Positions 52,922 through 61,984 of a DNA stretch of 64,000 bases are shown here, in pieces. Source of the stretch: Paraprevotella clara YIT 11840 (lineage in GTDB: Bacteria > Bacteroidota > Bacteroidia > Bacteroidales > Bacteroidaceae); the NCBI RefSeq assembly GCF_000233955.1, contig NZ_JH376625.1:62001-126000 (forward strand). Reading direction: 5' to 3'. How positions within the stretch are numbered: position 1 is the first letter of the stretch; every line of letters starts with the position of its first letter. Position numbers and translations under genes: made by a program. Below the pieces are notes generated by a model. The model was not told where the DNA came from. It did not search any database and saw only the letters and a list, made by a program, of their open reading frames with translations.

Positions 52922-54949
52922 ATGGAACGGAAAGGAAACTGTAGCAGTGAGAATGTTTTGTATTATGCCCGGATATTGTTCGTGTGGTTTTGTCTTTTGG
53001 GACAAGTGGGCCATGTCGCGGCAAAACGTTTGAAAGTGGAAGTGGAAACGCCCGGGACGTTACCGGAACTGGTGGGGAAGAAAGCCAAATACAAGGTGAC
53101 GGACCTGACGCTGAAAGGAACATTGAACGGGAGGGATTTGTGCTTCCTGCGCGAAATGGCCGGGAGGGACAAAGAGCGGCAATCCACACCGGGACGTTTG
53201 CGCGTGTTGGACATGCGGGACGTTTCTTTTGCCCGTGGCGGAGGAGGGTACGTAAGACACGGGGAATGGAGAGAGGTGCAGGGAGAGCATACGCTTCCGC
53301 CTTATTTGTTCAGCGAATGTGGATTGACGCATATCGATTTGCCCGAACGGTTGGACACCATCGCGGAAGGGGCTTTGGGAGCCACACGGATCAGTAGGAT
53401 CGTGTTGCCGGAAAATGTGTTTGTGGGTGCTTCTGCCTTTTATGGGAGCAGCGAATTGGTGGAAGTGGTTTTCCCCCGGCAGGCGAGGGGCGTCTGGAAG
53501 GGTGCTTTCGAAGGATGTGCCCAATTGAAAACCTTGTCGTTGAATCATGTGGACTTTATCAGCGGAGGTGCTTTCCAGAAGATGCCGGCCGTGGAGCGGA
53601 TTGAGGTGAACGGAGACGTGGGACAACTCGACGGGTGGCGCACTTTTGCCGAATGCCCGCAGTTGAAGCGTGTGGATTTCCATGGCGTAGTCTTGGGAAC
53701 GGGAGGCCCCACGTTGCTGGCGGACTGTCCCCGGTTGGAACAGGTGGTGTTCCATGGCGATATATTGAGTACGGGTCTCGGCGCGGCAGAGCATTGCCCT
53801 TTGTTTGAAGGATATACCGTGAAAGGAAAGGTTCTGCGCAGCCAGCATAAAGACTTCGTTCCGCAAGTATCGGATGAAGAACGTCTGGAGGGACGCGGTT
53901 TGGCCGACTTCATGAGCCGGTTCGCGCCGGTTGTACGCCGGATTTGGGCACACGGTGGAGGGGTGATGGGCTATATGAAGAAGACCTCAGCTCCTTGGTT
54001 TTATCGTTCGGCCTGTGCTTGGGCATCTGAGGGGAGAGACGAGGAGGCTTTGGCGCATTTGGACATCGCAATAAAGTTGGGATTTGCCAAGTATGACCTG
54101 ATAAAGGGCGGCAAGGAGTGGGATGCCCTGCGCGGAAATCCGGAGTTTCAAGCCCTTGTGGAAAAGGTGCGTGAAGTGGGGGACTACCTTTATGTGTTGA
54201 AGAAGTCCCCGGCCTATCGGGAAGATACCCGTCCGATGCCTGCATTTACGTACCAATCGGCCACGGACAGTAATTTGGTACGTGTGCGCCGCTATTTCAA
54301 TTTGGATAGCATAGCCGGCGACGGCGACGAAATCAGCCAAATCAAGAATCTGATGTATTGGTTGCATGATGCCATCCGTCACGACGGAGGTTCGATGTGG
54401 CCGGACTGTGCACGGAACTCGATAGCCATGTATGAATTGTGCAAGCGGGAAGGGCGCGGGCTGAATTGCCGTTTTCTGGCACAGGTGCTCAGTGAGATGT
54501 ATCTGGCCATGGGATTCCCGTCACGCTTCGTGACGTGCCAGTCGAAAGCGTATGATACCGACACCGATTGCCATGTCATCAATATGGTGTGGAGCCGCCA
54601 GTTGGGGAAATGGATATGGATGGACGCGTCTTTTGCAGCTTACGTCACCGACGAAAACGGTCTGTTGTTGCATCCGGGCGAGGTGCGTGAGCGGCTGATC
54701 AAGGGGCTCCCTTTGGTATTGAACGAGGATGCGAACTGGAACCATAAGACCAAGCAGACCAAAGAAGGATATTTGGAGAATTACATGGCCAAGAACCTTT
54801 ATATGCTTGATGCCCACCTTGAAAGCCGGTTTGAGACGGAGCCTGCTGACGGGTTGGGAAGTCCTCGAATGTATTTGGTGCCGGAGGGATTCTGGCCGTT
54901 ATCCGGACATACTACCTATGACGACCGTTATTTCTGGCAAGCTCCTTAG
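52922..54949 (+). CDS. Secreted BspA-type leucine-rich-repeat protein with a transglutaminase-like domain
   Basis: A 675-residue exported protein. After a hydrophobic signal (ILFVWFCLLGQVGHVAA) come BspA-like leucine-rich repeats (about 45-300; LTHIDLPERLDTIAEGALGA, ISRIVLPENVFVGASAF), a TPR-like helical stretch (about 350-410; SEGRDEEALAHLDIAIKLGF), and a transglutaminase-like domain (about 450-580). Its triad is visible: Cys516 (RGLNCRFLAQ), His551 (DCHVINM) and Asp568 (WIWMDASF). It may hydrolyse or transfer at Gln side chains or act on peptides. It lies 103 bases after the helicase gene, with no evident promoter. Confidence 0.85.
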   Translation: MERKGNCSSENVLYYARILFVWFCLLGQVGHVAAKRLKVEVETPGTLPELVGKKAKYKVTDLTLKGTLNGRDLCFLREMAGRDKERQSTPGRLRVLDMRDVSFARGGGGYVRHGEWREVQGEHTLPPYLFSECGLTHIDLPERLDTIAEGALGATRISRIVLPENVFVGASAFYGSSELVEVVFPRQARGVWKGAFEGCAQLKTLSLNHVDFISGGAFQKMPAVERIEVNGDVGQLDGWRTFAECPQLKRVDFHGVVLGTGGPTLLADCPRLEQVVFHGDILSTGLGAAEHCPLFEGYTVKGKVLRSQHKDFVPQVSDEERLEGRGLADFMSRFAPVVRRIWAHGGGVMGYMKKTSAPWFYRSACAWASEGRDEEALAHLDIAIKLGFAKYDLIKGGKEWDALRGNPEFQALVEKVREVGDYLYVLKKSPAYREDTRPMPAFTYQSATDSNLVRVRRYFNLDSIAGDGDEISQIKNLMYWLHDAIRHDGGSMWPDCARNSIAMYELCKREGRGLNCRFLAQVLSEMYLAMGFPSRFVTCQSKAYDTDTDCHVINMVWSRQLGKWIWMDASFAAYVTDENGLLLHPGEVRERLIKGLPLVLNEDANWNHKTKQTKEGYLENYMAKNLYMLDAHLESRFETEPADGLGSPRMYLVPEGFWPLSGHTTYDDRYFWQAP

Positions 54950-54989
54950 TTCGGTGCAAGGCCGGGATGAAGGACGTGTATGGATCAAG

Positions 54990-55020
54990 GGGCTGTTTTT
55001 TCCACGGGAAAAAGCGGCCC
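54990..55020 (+). terminator. Hairpin after the LRR/transglutaminase gene
   Basis: GGGC and TTTTTCC (54990-55002) pair with GGAAAAA and GCCC (55007-55020). The next repeat starts within 10 bases. It may act as a terminator even though T residues lie in the stem rather than after it. Confidence 0.45.
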
Positions 55021-55025
55021 GATTT

Positions 55026-55088
55026 TTCTGCGCCAAACGAAAAATCAATCTCAGGCGAACGATTTTTCGTTCGCCTGAGATTGATTTT
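55026..55088. repeat. Intergenic repeat, copy 2, with a 22-bp perfect inverted repeat
   Basis: The first 43 bases match 35178-35220 with one change. In this copy 55041-55062 and 55067-55088 are exact reverse complements with a TTTT loop, a 22-bp stem. The interval (54950-55268) contains no credible gene. Confidence 0.82.
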
Positions 55089-55268
55089 CCGATGTCAGCC
55101 GGGTGATTTTCGGGGGAACTCCACTGCCCGAAACCGTTTCTATCGTATTGTAGGAGGATGGGCGTGGCATGCCTTGTTTTTTCTTTGAACGAAATGCCTT
55201 GTGGCGTGTATTTCCTTATGACACGTGTTGCAAGTACAAACATTATTCATGGTAGAAACAGAAAGAAT

Positions 55269-56441
55269 ATGAGAAGGACGTTGATTGTTTCGTGGGCGGT
55301 GGTTGTGGCGCTTTGCGCGTCGGCACAGAAACCGCAGGAGATAAAAGGAATCGTGGAAGAGGCGCACGACTCGCTCTGGTATGCTGGCCAGGTTAAGGCT
55401 TGGCAAAGAGAGGTGGACGCAGACGAGCAGGATGAAAAGGCATGGCGCAACCTGTTTGAGGCTGCCTGGGGGCTGAATTCTTGTTCCCGTGGAAAGAACG
55501 ATGGAGGGATACCCCGTATCCTGGAGCGTATGGAACGGGCTATTCCGGAGACTTATACCTATAATATATGTGCTTACCGCGCCTCCCAGGGGCCTGACAA
55601 CAAGTTTGCGGAGAAGGCGATGACCCTGTTGCCGGACGATATTTCAGACCGTGGATACGATGCCGTGTTGGGATATCTTTGGATGATGGGGGAAACGGAC
55701 GGGACAGGATGGAAGGCCGGGCTTTTCAATGACATCCTGCGTCGCCAGTATGAGCATGGCAAATATCCTTCGTTTATCCTGCGTTTCGGTTACAACCAGT
55801 TGCAAGGGATGGCCGAAGGCGGGCTTTTCTTTGGCAACGGCGACGCGGAGCTTTTCGACAAGCTCATGTTGCAGCGTGCGATGCGTGTGCATACGGACAA
55901 GGTGGTGGTCGTGATTCCTTTTCTGTCCATACGGTCCTATCGCGACGCTTTGTGCCGGCAGTTGGGGATTCCTCCCTTTCCCGGGCGCGAGGTCAGAACG
56001 GAAGAAGAGTTCAAGGCGGCTGTGCAAGAGATGGTGAAATACGTCATCCGCGAATCCGGTCGTCCGGCTTACTTCTCGCCGGGTTCGCAGTGGGCCGTGC
56101 AGGGCATAGCCCGCAAACTTTATAATGAGGGATTGGTGTATCGGTACAGTGAGGAGCCTTATGACAATGTTTCGGCAGCCCAACGTCATGTAGAACGGGA
56201 TTATCATTTCGATTACCTGACCGAACCGGCCTTCCGTGTGGAGACATGGTGGTCGGGGAGCGAGATGTTGCTGCTGAACTACACGGTCATGTTGGGCCCG
56301 TTGGTGCAGTCGTATAGAGAATCGGGTAATCAGGAGCGTGCCGACTGGCTTTACCGGATATTGAAAGCTTCGGTGGAGAACGGCGGGTTTTCAGCCGCGA
56401 AGAAAAAGGAGTATTTGGACTATTTGGAGAAATGGCGGTAA
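55269..56441 (+). CDS. Exported protein with a DUF2723-like segment, function unknown
   Basis: A 390-residue protein. I start at MRRTLIVSWAVVVALCASAQ, a clean signal peptide; the longer frame runs through the repeat region. Residues about 183-235 (EGGLFFGNGDAELFDKLMLQ and nearby IPFLSIRSYRDALCR) resemble the soluble C-terminal domain of DUF2723 proteins, where a similar phrase, NGDNDT plus a Leu/Trp-rich strand, is seen. The remainder is helical. Its last 10 bases overlap the ECF sigma gene start, so the two are co-translated. A sensor or effector role is possible but unproven. Confidence 0.68.
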   Translation: MRRTLIVSWAVVVALCASAQKPQEIKGIVEEAHDSLWYAGQVKAWQREVDADEQDEKAWRNLFEAAWGLNSCSRGKNDGGIPRILERMERAIPETYTYNICAYRASQGPDNKFAEKAMTLLPDDISDRGYDAVLGYLWMMGETDGTGWKAGLFNDILRRQYEHGKYPSFILRFGYNQLQGMAEGGLFFGNGDAELFDKLMLQRAMRVHTDKVVVVIPFLSIRSYRDALCRQLGIPPFPGREVRTEEEFKAAVQEMVKYVIRESGRPAYFSPGSQWAVQGIARKLYNEGLVYRYSEEPYDNVSAAQRHVERDYHFDYLTEPAFRVETWWSGSEMLLLNYTVMLGPLVQSYRESGNQERADWLYRILKASVENGGFSAAKKKEYLDYLEKWR

Positions 56442-57019
56442 AAATAAACTTCAGGCCGTCGTTGCGGAAACTATCGGACGAGGAATTGATGGGACGTGTG
56501 CGGCGAACGGGTGACGAAAAGGCTTTCGATGAACTTTACCGTCGTTATGCCCGACGCCTGCACGGCTTTTTCTTCCGTATGCTGGGACGGGAAGAGCAGT
56601 TGGCAGCGGACTTCACGCAGGAGCTGTTCTTGCGCGTATGGGCGGCAAGGGGGCGGTATGAATGCGGACGGGAGTTATGTCCTTGGTTTTTCACGATGGC
56701 CTATAATCTGTGCCGGAATGAATACCGTTTCCGGAATATTGCGGTCGGTTTTGCGGAAGAGGTGCGTGGCGGGCCGGATACGTATGAGGAACAGCCGGAA
56801 CTTCGGATGGACATCCGGATGTTCGACCGCGAACTTTCCGCATTGTTGGACAAGTTGCCTCCGGAACAACGTGTGTTGTTTGCTTTGCGTTATGAAGAGG
56901 AACTTACGGTACCGCAACTGGCCGAGGTAATGGGTATTCCGGAGGGTACGGTGAAATCGCGTCTTCATTATTTATTGCAATACTTAAGAAAGAAATTGAA
57001 GGTTTATGAAACACTTTGA
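56432..57019 (+). CDS. ECF-subfamily RNA polymerase sigma factor
   Basis: A 195-residue sigma factor. Region 2 (DEKAFDELYRRYARRLHGFF, FTQELFLRVW) and region 4 (LPPEQRVLFALRYEEELTV, IPEGTVKSRLHYLLQYLRKKL) are complete, with a linker between. It overlaps the preceding exported-protein gene by 10 bases and the next gene by 14, a tight arrangement. ECF factors are normally held by a membrane anti-sigma partner. Confidence 0.93.
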   Translation: MAVKINFRPSLRKLSDEELMGRVRRTGDEKAFDELYRRYARRLHGFFFRMLGREEQLAADFTQELFLRVWAARGRYECGRELCPWFFTMAYNLCRNEYRFRNIAVGFAEEVRGGPDTYEEQPELRMDIRMFDRELSALLDKLPPEQRVLFALRYEEELTVPQLAEVMGIPEGTVKSRLHYLLQYLRKKLKVYETL

Positions 57020-57473
57020 GGAACAAGTCTCACAGGCAGCCGCACGGCTGCGGAATGAAGAAAACAGCCGTTTGCGTGTGCCGCGGAATCCCCGTCGGTC
57101 CGGAGGCATTTCCTGGGGATGGGTGGCTACGCCGGTGGCCGCCGTGGCCGGTCTGTTGTGGGGAGTGGAGTTGGGACGGATGTCCGGTGAATCTTCGTTG
57201 CAGCAGGTGTCGCAGGTGATAGATACGGTGATACGCCGCGAGGTCGTGCGTGACACGGTTTATTCCGTTCGTCCCGAGAGCAAAGTCGCATCGTGGCAGG
57301 TCGGGGAGAAAGGCAAACGGAGCCGGGGGGACTGCGCCCGTTCGCCGGATACAGGCGGAAAGCCGGAAACAGGGACTGGGGACGAGACTTTACAGGCGCG
57401 GACGGGGAAATGTGTTTTGGAAGACGGCATCGACTATTCCATGCTCTGGGAGGCTGTGAAAGCAGGTAAGTGA
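57006..57473 (+). CDS. Single-pass membrane protein, candidate anti-sigma factor
   Basis: A 155-residue protein: a hydrophilic N-terminal part (about 1-35, Arg-rich), one membrane segment (GWVATPVAAVAGLLWGVELG), then a polar outer region with no FecR domain. Overlap with the sigma gene by 14 bases and the topology (short cytoplasmic, one helix) are what an anti-sigma factor looks like, but no zinc-binding or classical domain is seen. It is followed by a hairpin terminator. Confidence 0.6.
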   Translation: MKHFEEQVSQAAARLRNEENSRLRVPRNPRRSGGISWGWVATPVAAVAGLLWGVELGRMSGESSLQQVSQVIDTVIRREVVRDTVYSVRPESKVASWQVGEKGKRSRGDCARSPDTGGKPETGTGDETLQARTGKCVLEDGIDYSMLWEAVKAGK

Positions 57474-57504
57474 CATCTTAAAGTGGATTTTTCAGTATAT
57501 ATTT

Positions 57505-57533
57505 CGGTAAAAGTCCTCTTTTTACCGTATTTT
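57505..57533 (+). terminator. Terminator after the sigma/membrane-protein genes
   Basis: CGGTAAAA (57505-57512) and TTTTACCG (57520-57527) pair perfectly, followed by TATTTT. It separates the cluster from the next promoter by a few bases. Confidence 0.78.
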
Positions 57534-57534
57534 C

Positions 57535-57565
57535 TTTGGTTTTCATACGGACTATGGTAACTTTG
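57535..57565 (+). promoter_or_regulatory. Strong Bacteroidetes promoter for the PCMD gene
   Basis: TTTG (57535-57538), a 19-base spacer and TAACTTTG (57558-57565): the best match to the consensus in the window. The open frame that begins at 57536 would be partly upstream of transcription, so the true start is 57629. Confidence 0.8.
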
Positions 57566-57628
57566 TCTTCACTAATTGCCAAGTGTATTAATAGTATTTA
57601 TAATTCCAAAAAAAGAAAGAGAATAATA

Positions 57629-60280
57629 ATGAAGAGAAATCTACTTTTATCCACTTTGTTGCTGGCTTCGGCTTCGATGGCAGCGCAGGGTTTTGACGGT
57701 TCGTTCAACGAGCCTTGGGAAACTTGTTATCCCGATGGGGTAAACGCCGTTGGTTTGCAACCGAAAGGTTGGATGGCCTCCAGCGTGTGCAAAAACTTTT
57801 TTATCACGATTACAGAAGAACTTGTGGCTCCGGATACCGACCGTAGGGAGGAGGTTAACGGCCATTCCGTTAAGATGTGGAACAACTATGTAGGAATGTT
57901 TGGTATTGGAGCAACGGCGCCGGGATATATAACATTAGGAACATCTTGGGCGTATGGTGATGTGACGAATGTGGGCAAACCGGAAGATACCAGTGATGGA
58001 GGATCCTATGGGGGGATTGAGTTCACTTCCCGTCCCGATTCATTGGTGTTCTATGCAAAGCGTACGCATGCGCAGGAAGCACCTGCAAACGGTTCCTTTA
58101 ACTCGAAAGAGAAAGCCATGGCCATCTTTTATTCTTGGACTGGAACTACTTCTTCCAAAGTTATAACCGGAATGAGCAATGCGCCGGTGGAGATAGATAT
58201 GATAGACCGGGAGAAAGATATTTTAGGCATGCCTACGGGTAGTGAAGTGACAGGGGATGCTAAATTGGTGGCTTCTGTAGAATATCCCATCGAGGGTGAC
58301 ATTGAAAATTGGACGCGTCAGTCTGTGGCTATTGATTATAAGTCGGATGGGAATCCGGAAAAGATGAACATCATATTCTCGGCTTCCGATTATTTCAATC
58401 GTTCGGAATTGGGTACGGGTAATGCCCTTTATGTAGATGATGTGCAGTTGGTGTACAATTCACGTCTGAAATCTCTCGTAGTAGACGGCAAGGAAGTGAA
58501 CGGATTCTCCGACGGTGTGTTCGATTACCAACTGCCTGCCGACTTGCAGGGTAAGGACATCATGGCTACGGCTTTCGGTAAGGACGCGACAGTGGAAACC
58601 GTTACGGAAGGCAATGTGACGACCATTACGGTGAAGGATGAAACGGCTATGGGTGAGAAGGTAAACACTTACACTTTGACGTTTAAGGGAGTGAGTGCCG
58701 AAATCCAGTTGCCTGCCGAGATTCCGGCGTTGACTTATGGCGACGAGGTGGATGGTTTGGGCTTTATTTCCAATAATACTAAGGACGCTTTGGCGTACAG
58801 TTTCTCCAAGGAAGGCGTGCTCGAAGTGGGCGAAGACGGAAAGCTTCGTGCTGTCGGTGCGGGCGAGGTCGTAGTGACCGCCAGCCAACCGGGCAGCGAT
58901 GATTTCACTCCGGCTGAATCCGAACCCATGACATTGACCGTGGCGAAAGCACCGCTCAACGTGTCGCTGGCCGATGATGCTTGGACATGGCGTGGTATAG
59001 CTGTGTCTACGTCTAACATGGACAAGGGGAAATGCCATTATACTTTCGTTTATGACGGGTGGAAATGGAATGATGCAGAAAAAGACGCTTCTGAGGTTTT
59101 GTCCAAGTTGCCCACGGTATCGGCATCTGCACCGAAAGATGCGGAAGCTGTAGGTAGCGAACGTGCGGCTAAGTTGAGTGGCGGTGCGGCAGAGAACTAC
59201 GATTTGAAATTTGCCGAAGATGCGAAATTCAAGGTGGTAAAGAATAAGGTAGGCGTGTATGTCAAATACGGTAGCAACACTTTATCTACGGCTTACGATG
59301 ACGAAAAATATCGTACGGTAAACGCCGCTGTGGGACAAGAAGAATATATCTTCACGACCGGCTATTCTGATGTGGTGTATGATGATGAGGACGTTTTGGC
59401 GGCTTTGGCCACCCAACCCGAAGTGGTGTGCAACGTGAACAAGGATGCCGTTGTGGGCGACGAGTTCCCGGTATCAGTCAAGTTGCCCGAAAAAGTTTCT
59501 TTCGACAATTTTGAACTTGTCAGCATTGTGCCCGATGTGGCCAAGCTTGTTATGGCTGAGAGCCCGGGCATTACGGTGACAGTGCCTGAGACGGTGACTT
59601 ACGGTGATGAATTTACGTTGGTGACCAACGAACACGGGATTACGTACAATAGCACTGTCTTGACTTCCGGGGTGGTAAGCATGACTACAAAAGGCGTGGT
59701 TACGGCCAAGAAAGCCGGAAAGGCGGAACTGGTAGTGACTACGACAGCTAAGACGATAGACGGTGTGGATTATGGTGCCACTACTACAAAGGTTGCTTTC
59801 GACATCCAGAAGGCTGCCCTCACTATCAAGGCCAACGATGTGGAGGTCAATCTTGACGGTGACCTGTCCGAGACGTATGAACTCGTGTATGAAGGGTTCG
59901 TGAACAAAGACAAGGCTGAGACGGTATTTACCGACATGCCCGTGGCTACGGTGAATTTGCCCGAACCGTTGACGGCCGGCACTTACCCCATCAAGGTGTC
60001 CGTGAGCGAAGAACCGGAGAATTATGTGGTGACTACGGTAGACGGTACATTGACTGTCAAGGACGGTTCTTCCGTTGCGGGTGTGAGCAGTAAGAATGAC
60101 AAAGTGGCTTATGCCAATGGCAACCTTTACGTTCCTTGCGGCGGACGCGTGGAAATATACGCCCTGACAGGAGCTTTGGTCGGTCGGTATGAAGGCGCTG
60201 TTATTCCGGTAGCTTTGCGTACCAATACATTATACATCGTGAAGACCCAAAAGGGTGCTTTCCGTTTGTGGGTGAAATAA
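57629..60280 (+). CDS. Secreted PCMD / Ig-like protein with a T9SS C-terminal domain
   Basis: An 883-residue exported protein (signal LLSTLLLASASMAAQ). The first 270 residues resemble the PCMD domain, with WETCYPDGVNAVGLQPKGW at the front and NIIFSASDYFNRSELGTGNA, ALYVDDVQLVY at its end. Residues about 300-840 are bacterial Ig-like/MBG-type repeats (GKLRAVGAGEVVVTASQPG; VVTAKKAGKAELVVTT). The last 50 residues (GGRVEIYALTGALVGRYEG, NTLYIVKTQKGAFRLWVK) look like a T9SS type A sorting domain. It is probably exported by SprA and anchored by PorU. The exact binding target is unknown. Repeat boundaries are approximate. Confidence 0.82.
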   Translation: MKRNLLLSTLLLASASMAAQGFDGSFNEPWETCYPDGVNAVGLQPKGWMASSVCKNFFITITEELVAPDTDRREEVNGHSVKMWNNYVGMFGIGATAPGYITLGTSWAYGDVTNVGKPEDTSDGGSYGGIEFTSRPDSLVFYAKRTHAQEAPANGSFNSKEKAMAIFYSWTGTTSSKVITGMSNAPVEIDMIDREKDILGMPTGSEVTGDAKLVASVEYPIEGDIENWTRQSVAIDYKSDGNPEKMNIIFSASDYFNRSELGTGNALYVDDVQLVYNSRLKSLVVDGKEVNGFSDGVFDYQLPADLQGKDIMATAFGKDATVETVTEGNVTTITVKDETAMGEKVNTYTLTFKGVSAEIQLPAEIPALTYGDEVDGLGFISNNTKDALAYSFSKEGVLEVGEDGKLRAVGAGEVVVTASQPGSDDFTPAESEPMTLTVAKAPLNVSLADDAWTWRGIAVSTSNMDKGKCHYTFVYDGWKWNDAEKDASEVLSKLPTVSASAPKDAEAVGSERAAKLSGGAAENYDLKFAEDAKFKVVKNKVGVYVKYGSNTLSTAYDDEKYRTVNAAVGQEEYIFTTGYSDVVYDDEDVLAALATQPEVVCNVNKDAVVGDEFPVSVKLPEKVSFDNFELVSIVPDVAKLVMAESPGITVTVPETVTYGDEFTLVTNEHGITYNSTVLTSGVVSMTTKGVVTAKKAGKAELVVTTTAKTIDGVDYGATTTKVAFDIQKAALTIKANDVEVNLDGDLSETYELVYEGFVNKDKAETVFTDMPVATVNLPEPLTAGTYPIKVSVSEEPENYVVTTVDGTLTVKDGSSVAGVSSKNDKVAYANGNLYVPCGGRVEIYALTGALVGRYEGAVIPVALRTNTLYIVKTQKGAFRLWVK

Positions 60281-60320
60281 GTTAAGACGTGTCGGCTTTA
60301 GATGCCGTACACGTATAATA

Positions 60321-60378
60321 ATCCCCTTATTCTTTCTCTTTCCGGATTGGAGAGGATGGAATAAGGGGATCTTTTTTT
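60321..60378. terminator. Terminator between the PCMD gene and the convergent GH29 gene
   Basis: ATCCCCTTATTC (60321-60332) and GAATAAGGGGAT (60359-60370) pair perfectly with a weak inner stem, and a T run follows (CTTTTTTT). The minus-strand GH29 stop (60377-60379) lies in the T run, so the same structure may also serve that gene. Confidence 0.85.
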
Positions 60379-61774
60379 AGTCGCGGCGTTCGTTATACAC
60401 GCCTATTTCATTCAGGTACATGCGTTCGTTTTCGTTCTTCTTGGTGAAAGTGACTTTGACTTTGTTTCCCCAGACTTCATCGAAGCGGTGCACTTTTACT
60501 TTTCCGTCTTTCGGAGTCACGGGAATCTCATGCCAAACTCCGTCTTTGAGGTAGTGCACGCGATAGCTGCTGAAACTCTGGTTGTCATCCACCAATGAAA
60601 TCATGTTGAACGGGCGCGTGTGTTCAAATTCCACTTCGTACCATGGTTCTTTGATTCTCGGATTGGAATGCCAGGCCGATCCGAAGTTGTCGTCGTTTCC
60701 GAAATCCATGATGAAGGAATCGTAACTCCAACTGGAATTGGCCGGACGGTGTTTGGCGATGTTTTCTGCCGTAATCGGACGTTCGTATTCGCCCAACGTC
60801 ATTTCGCCACCTTCTTTTCCTTTCCAAAGGCGGCCGATTTCCTTCAACGCCTCCAAGGCATTGTCATCAATCAGTCCGTCCCGGTTGGGCGACACGTTGA
60901 GGATGAAGGTGCAGTATGCTTTGTTGAAAGGTATCAGGTTCTCGTTGACAATCCATTCGGGAGATTTCACGTCCGTTGTGGGGAAGTCGCTTTTCCAGAA
61001 CCACGACGAGTTCAGCGGCAGGCACGACAAGGCCGGCATCCGGTTGGTGTCTTTGGAGATGTGTTGTCCGGCATTCTGTTCGAAGGACTTGATGTCGGTG
61101 TAGAACAATGCGTCCTGTGGGTATTTGGCAGAGTTCAAGTCCATGACGAGGCAGTTCGGCTGGAGCTGTTTAATGAAGTGATAGATGTCGTCGAACGGGA
61201 CTTCTTCGTATGAAATGCGCGACCAAGGAGCGTCCCAACCGTCGATGATGAGGGCGGAAATGGGGCCGTAGTTAGTCAGCAGCTCCTTCAATTGATTTTT
61301 AATCAAATCTATATGGTTGCGGTTGATAAATCCCGGACGTAAACGATGGTGCGTGTCGAGGATGGAATAATATAACATCACGTCCAACCCTTTTTTACGG
61401 AAAGCGTCTACGTATTCCCGTACCACGTCTCGTTTCAGGGGACCGTTCATGACGTTGTATTCCGTAGTCTTCGTGTCCCAAATGCAATAACCACTGTGGT
61501 GTTTTGTGGTCAGGCATCCGAATTTCATTCCTGCACTAAGGGCTGCTTCGGCCCATTGGTTACAGTCCAGTTTCTTCGGGTAGAAGGTTTCGGCCGGCAT
61601 GTCGGGGGCGGGCCAGTCTTCGTCCACGAATGAGGGCATGTTGAAATGAATGAACATACCGAACTTCTCATTGACGAATTTCTGTTGCATGGCTTTCAGG
61701 TTGTCTTGGGCAAGGACCGAGCCACACACTGCACAGGCTAACATGAGCAGCATGCTTCTTAAACTTTTGCACAT
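60377..61774 (-). CDS. Secreted GH29 alpha-L-fucosidase with C-terminal F5/8-type-like domain
   Basis: A 465-residue exported enzyme (signal LLMLACAVCGSVLAQ). The barrel has FGMFIHFNMPSF, GCLTTKHHSGYCIWDT, and the nucleophile region ALIIDGWDAPW (Asp at the equivalent of the WFDG strand end). From about residue 320 a beta-sandwich domain follows (GSAWHSNPRIKEPWYEVEFE, RVHYLKDGVWHEIPV), similar to F5/8 type C/CBM32 carbohydrate-binding domains. It differs markedly from the GH29 enzyme at 22534, so substrate preferences may differ. Confidence 0.92.
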   Translation of the reverse strand: MCKSLRSMLLMLACAVCGSVLAQDNLKAMQQKFVNEKFGMFIHFNMPSFVDEDWPAPDMPAETFYPKKLDCNQWAEAALSAGMKFGCLTTKHHSGYCIWDTKTTEYNVMNGPLKRDVVREYVDAFRKKGLDVMLYYSILDTHHRLRPGFINRNHIDLIKNQLKELLTNYGPISALIIDGWDAPWSRISYEEVPFDDIYHFIKQLQPNCLVMDLNSAKYPQDALFYTDIKSFEQNAGQHISKDTNRMPALSCLPLNSSWFWKSDFPTTDVKSPEWIVNENLIPFNKAYCTFILNVSPNRDGLIDDNALEALKEIGRLWKGKEGGEMTLGEYERPITAENIAKHRPANSSWSYDSFIMDFGNDDNFGSAWHSNPRIKEPWYEVEFEHTRPFNMISLVDDNQSFSSYRVHYLKDGVWHEIPVTPKDGKVKVHRFDEVWGNKVKVTFTKKNENERMYLNEIGVYNERRD

Positions 61775-61823
61775 AAATGATGAATGTTTTTAATGGTTAT
61801 AAAAAAATAGTTTCTTTCTCAAG

Positions 61824-61831
61824 CAAAGGTA
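61824..61831 (-). promoter_or_regulatory. -7 box for the second GH29 gene
   Basis: TACCTTTG on the minus strand, with TTTTTG about 16 bases upstream of it. It lies 50 bases before the fucosidase ATG. Confidence 0.55.
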
Positions 61832-61912
61832 TGTATTCCGCAGCTTTCAAAAAGTTGATGGATGCTTCAAATAATGTAATAGCTGCACCAAAACGGGGGA
61901 AGAGAAAAAGAA

Positions 61913-61964
61913 ACGTACACTTCCGGCTGTTGGATAATGTGGTTTTATCTGCGGAAGTGTACGT
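61913..61964 (-). terminator. Terminator of the VCBS-repeat gene
   Basis: ACGTACACTTCCG (61913-61925) and CGGAAGTGTACGT (61952-61964) are perfect reverse complements. Read on the minus strand the structure is followed by TTTCTTTTTC. It begins 20 bases after the VCBS gene's stop. Confidence 0.75.
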
Positions 61965-61984
61965 GAATCTGTTTGTGAAAGCGG

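Noticed and set aside
57536-57628. Extended start of the PCMD gene
   Set aside because: The strong promoter at 57535-57565 lies in this stretch, so it cannot be translated from that transcript; the signal peptide starts at 57629.
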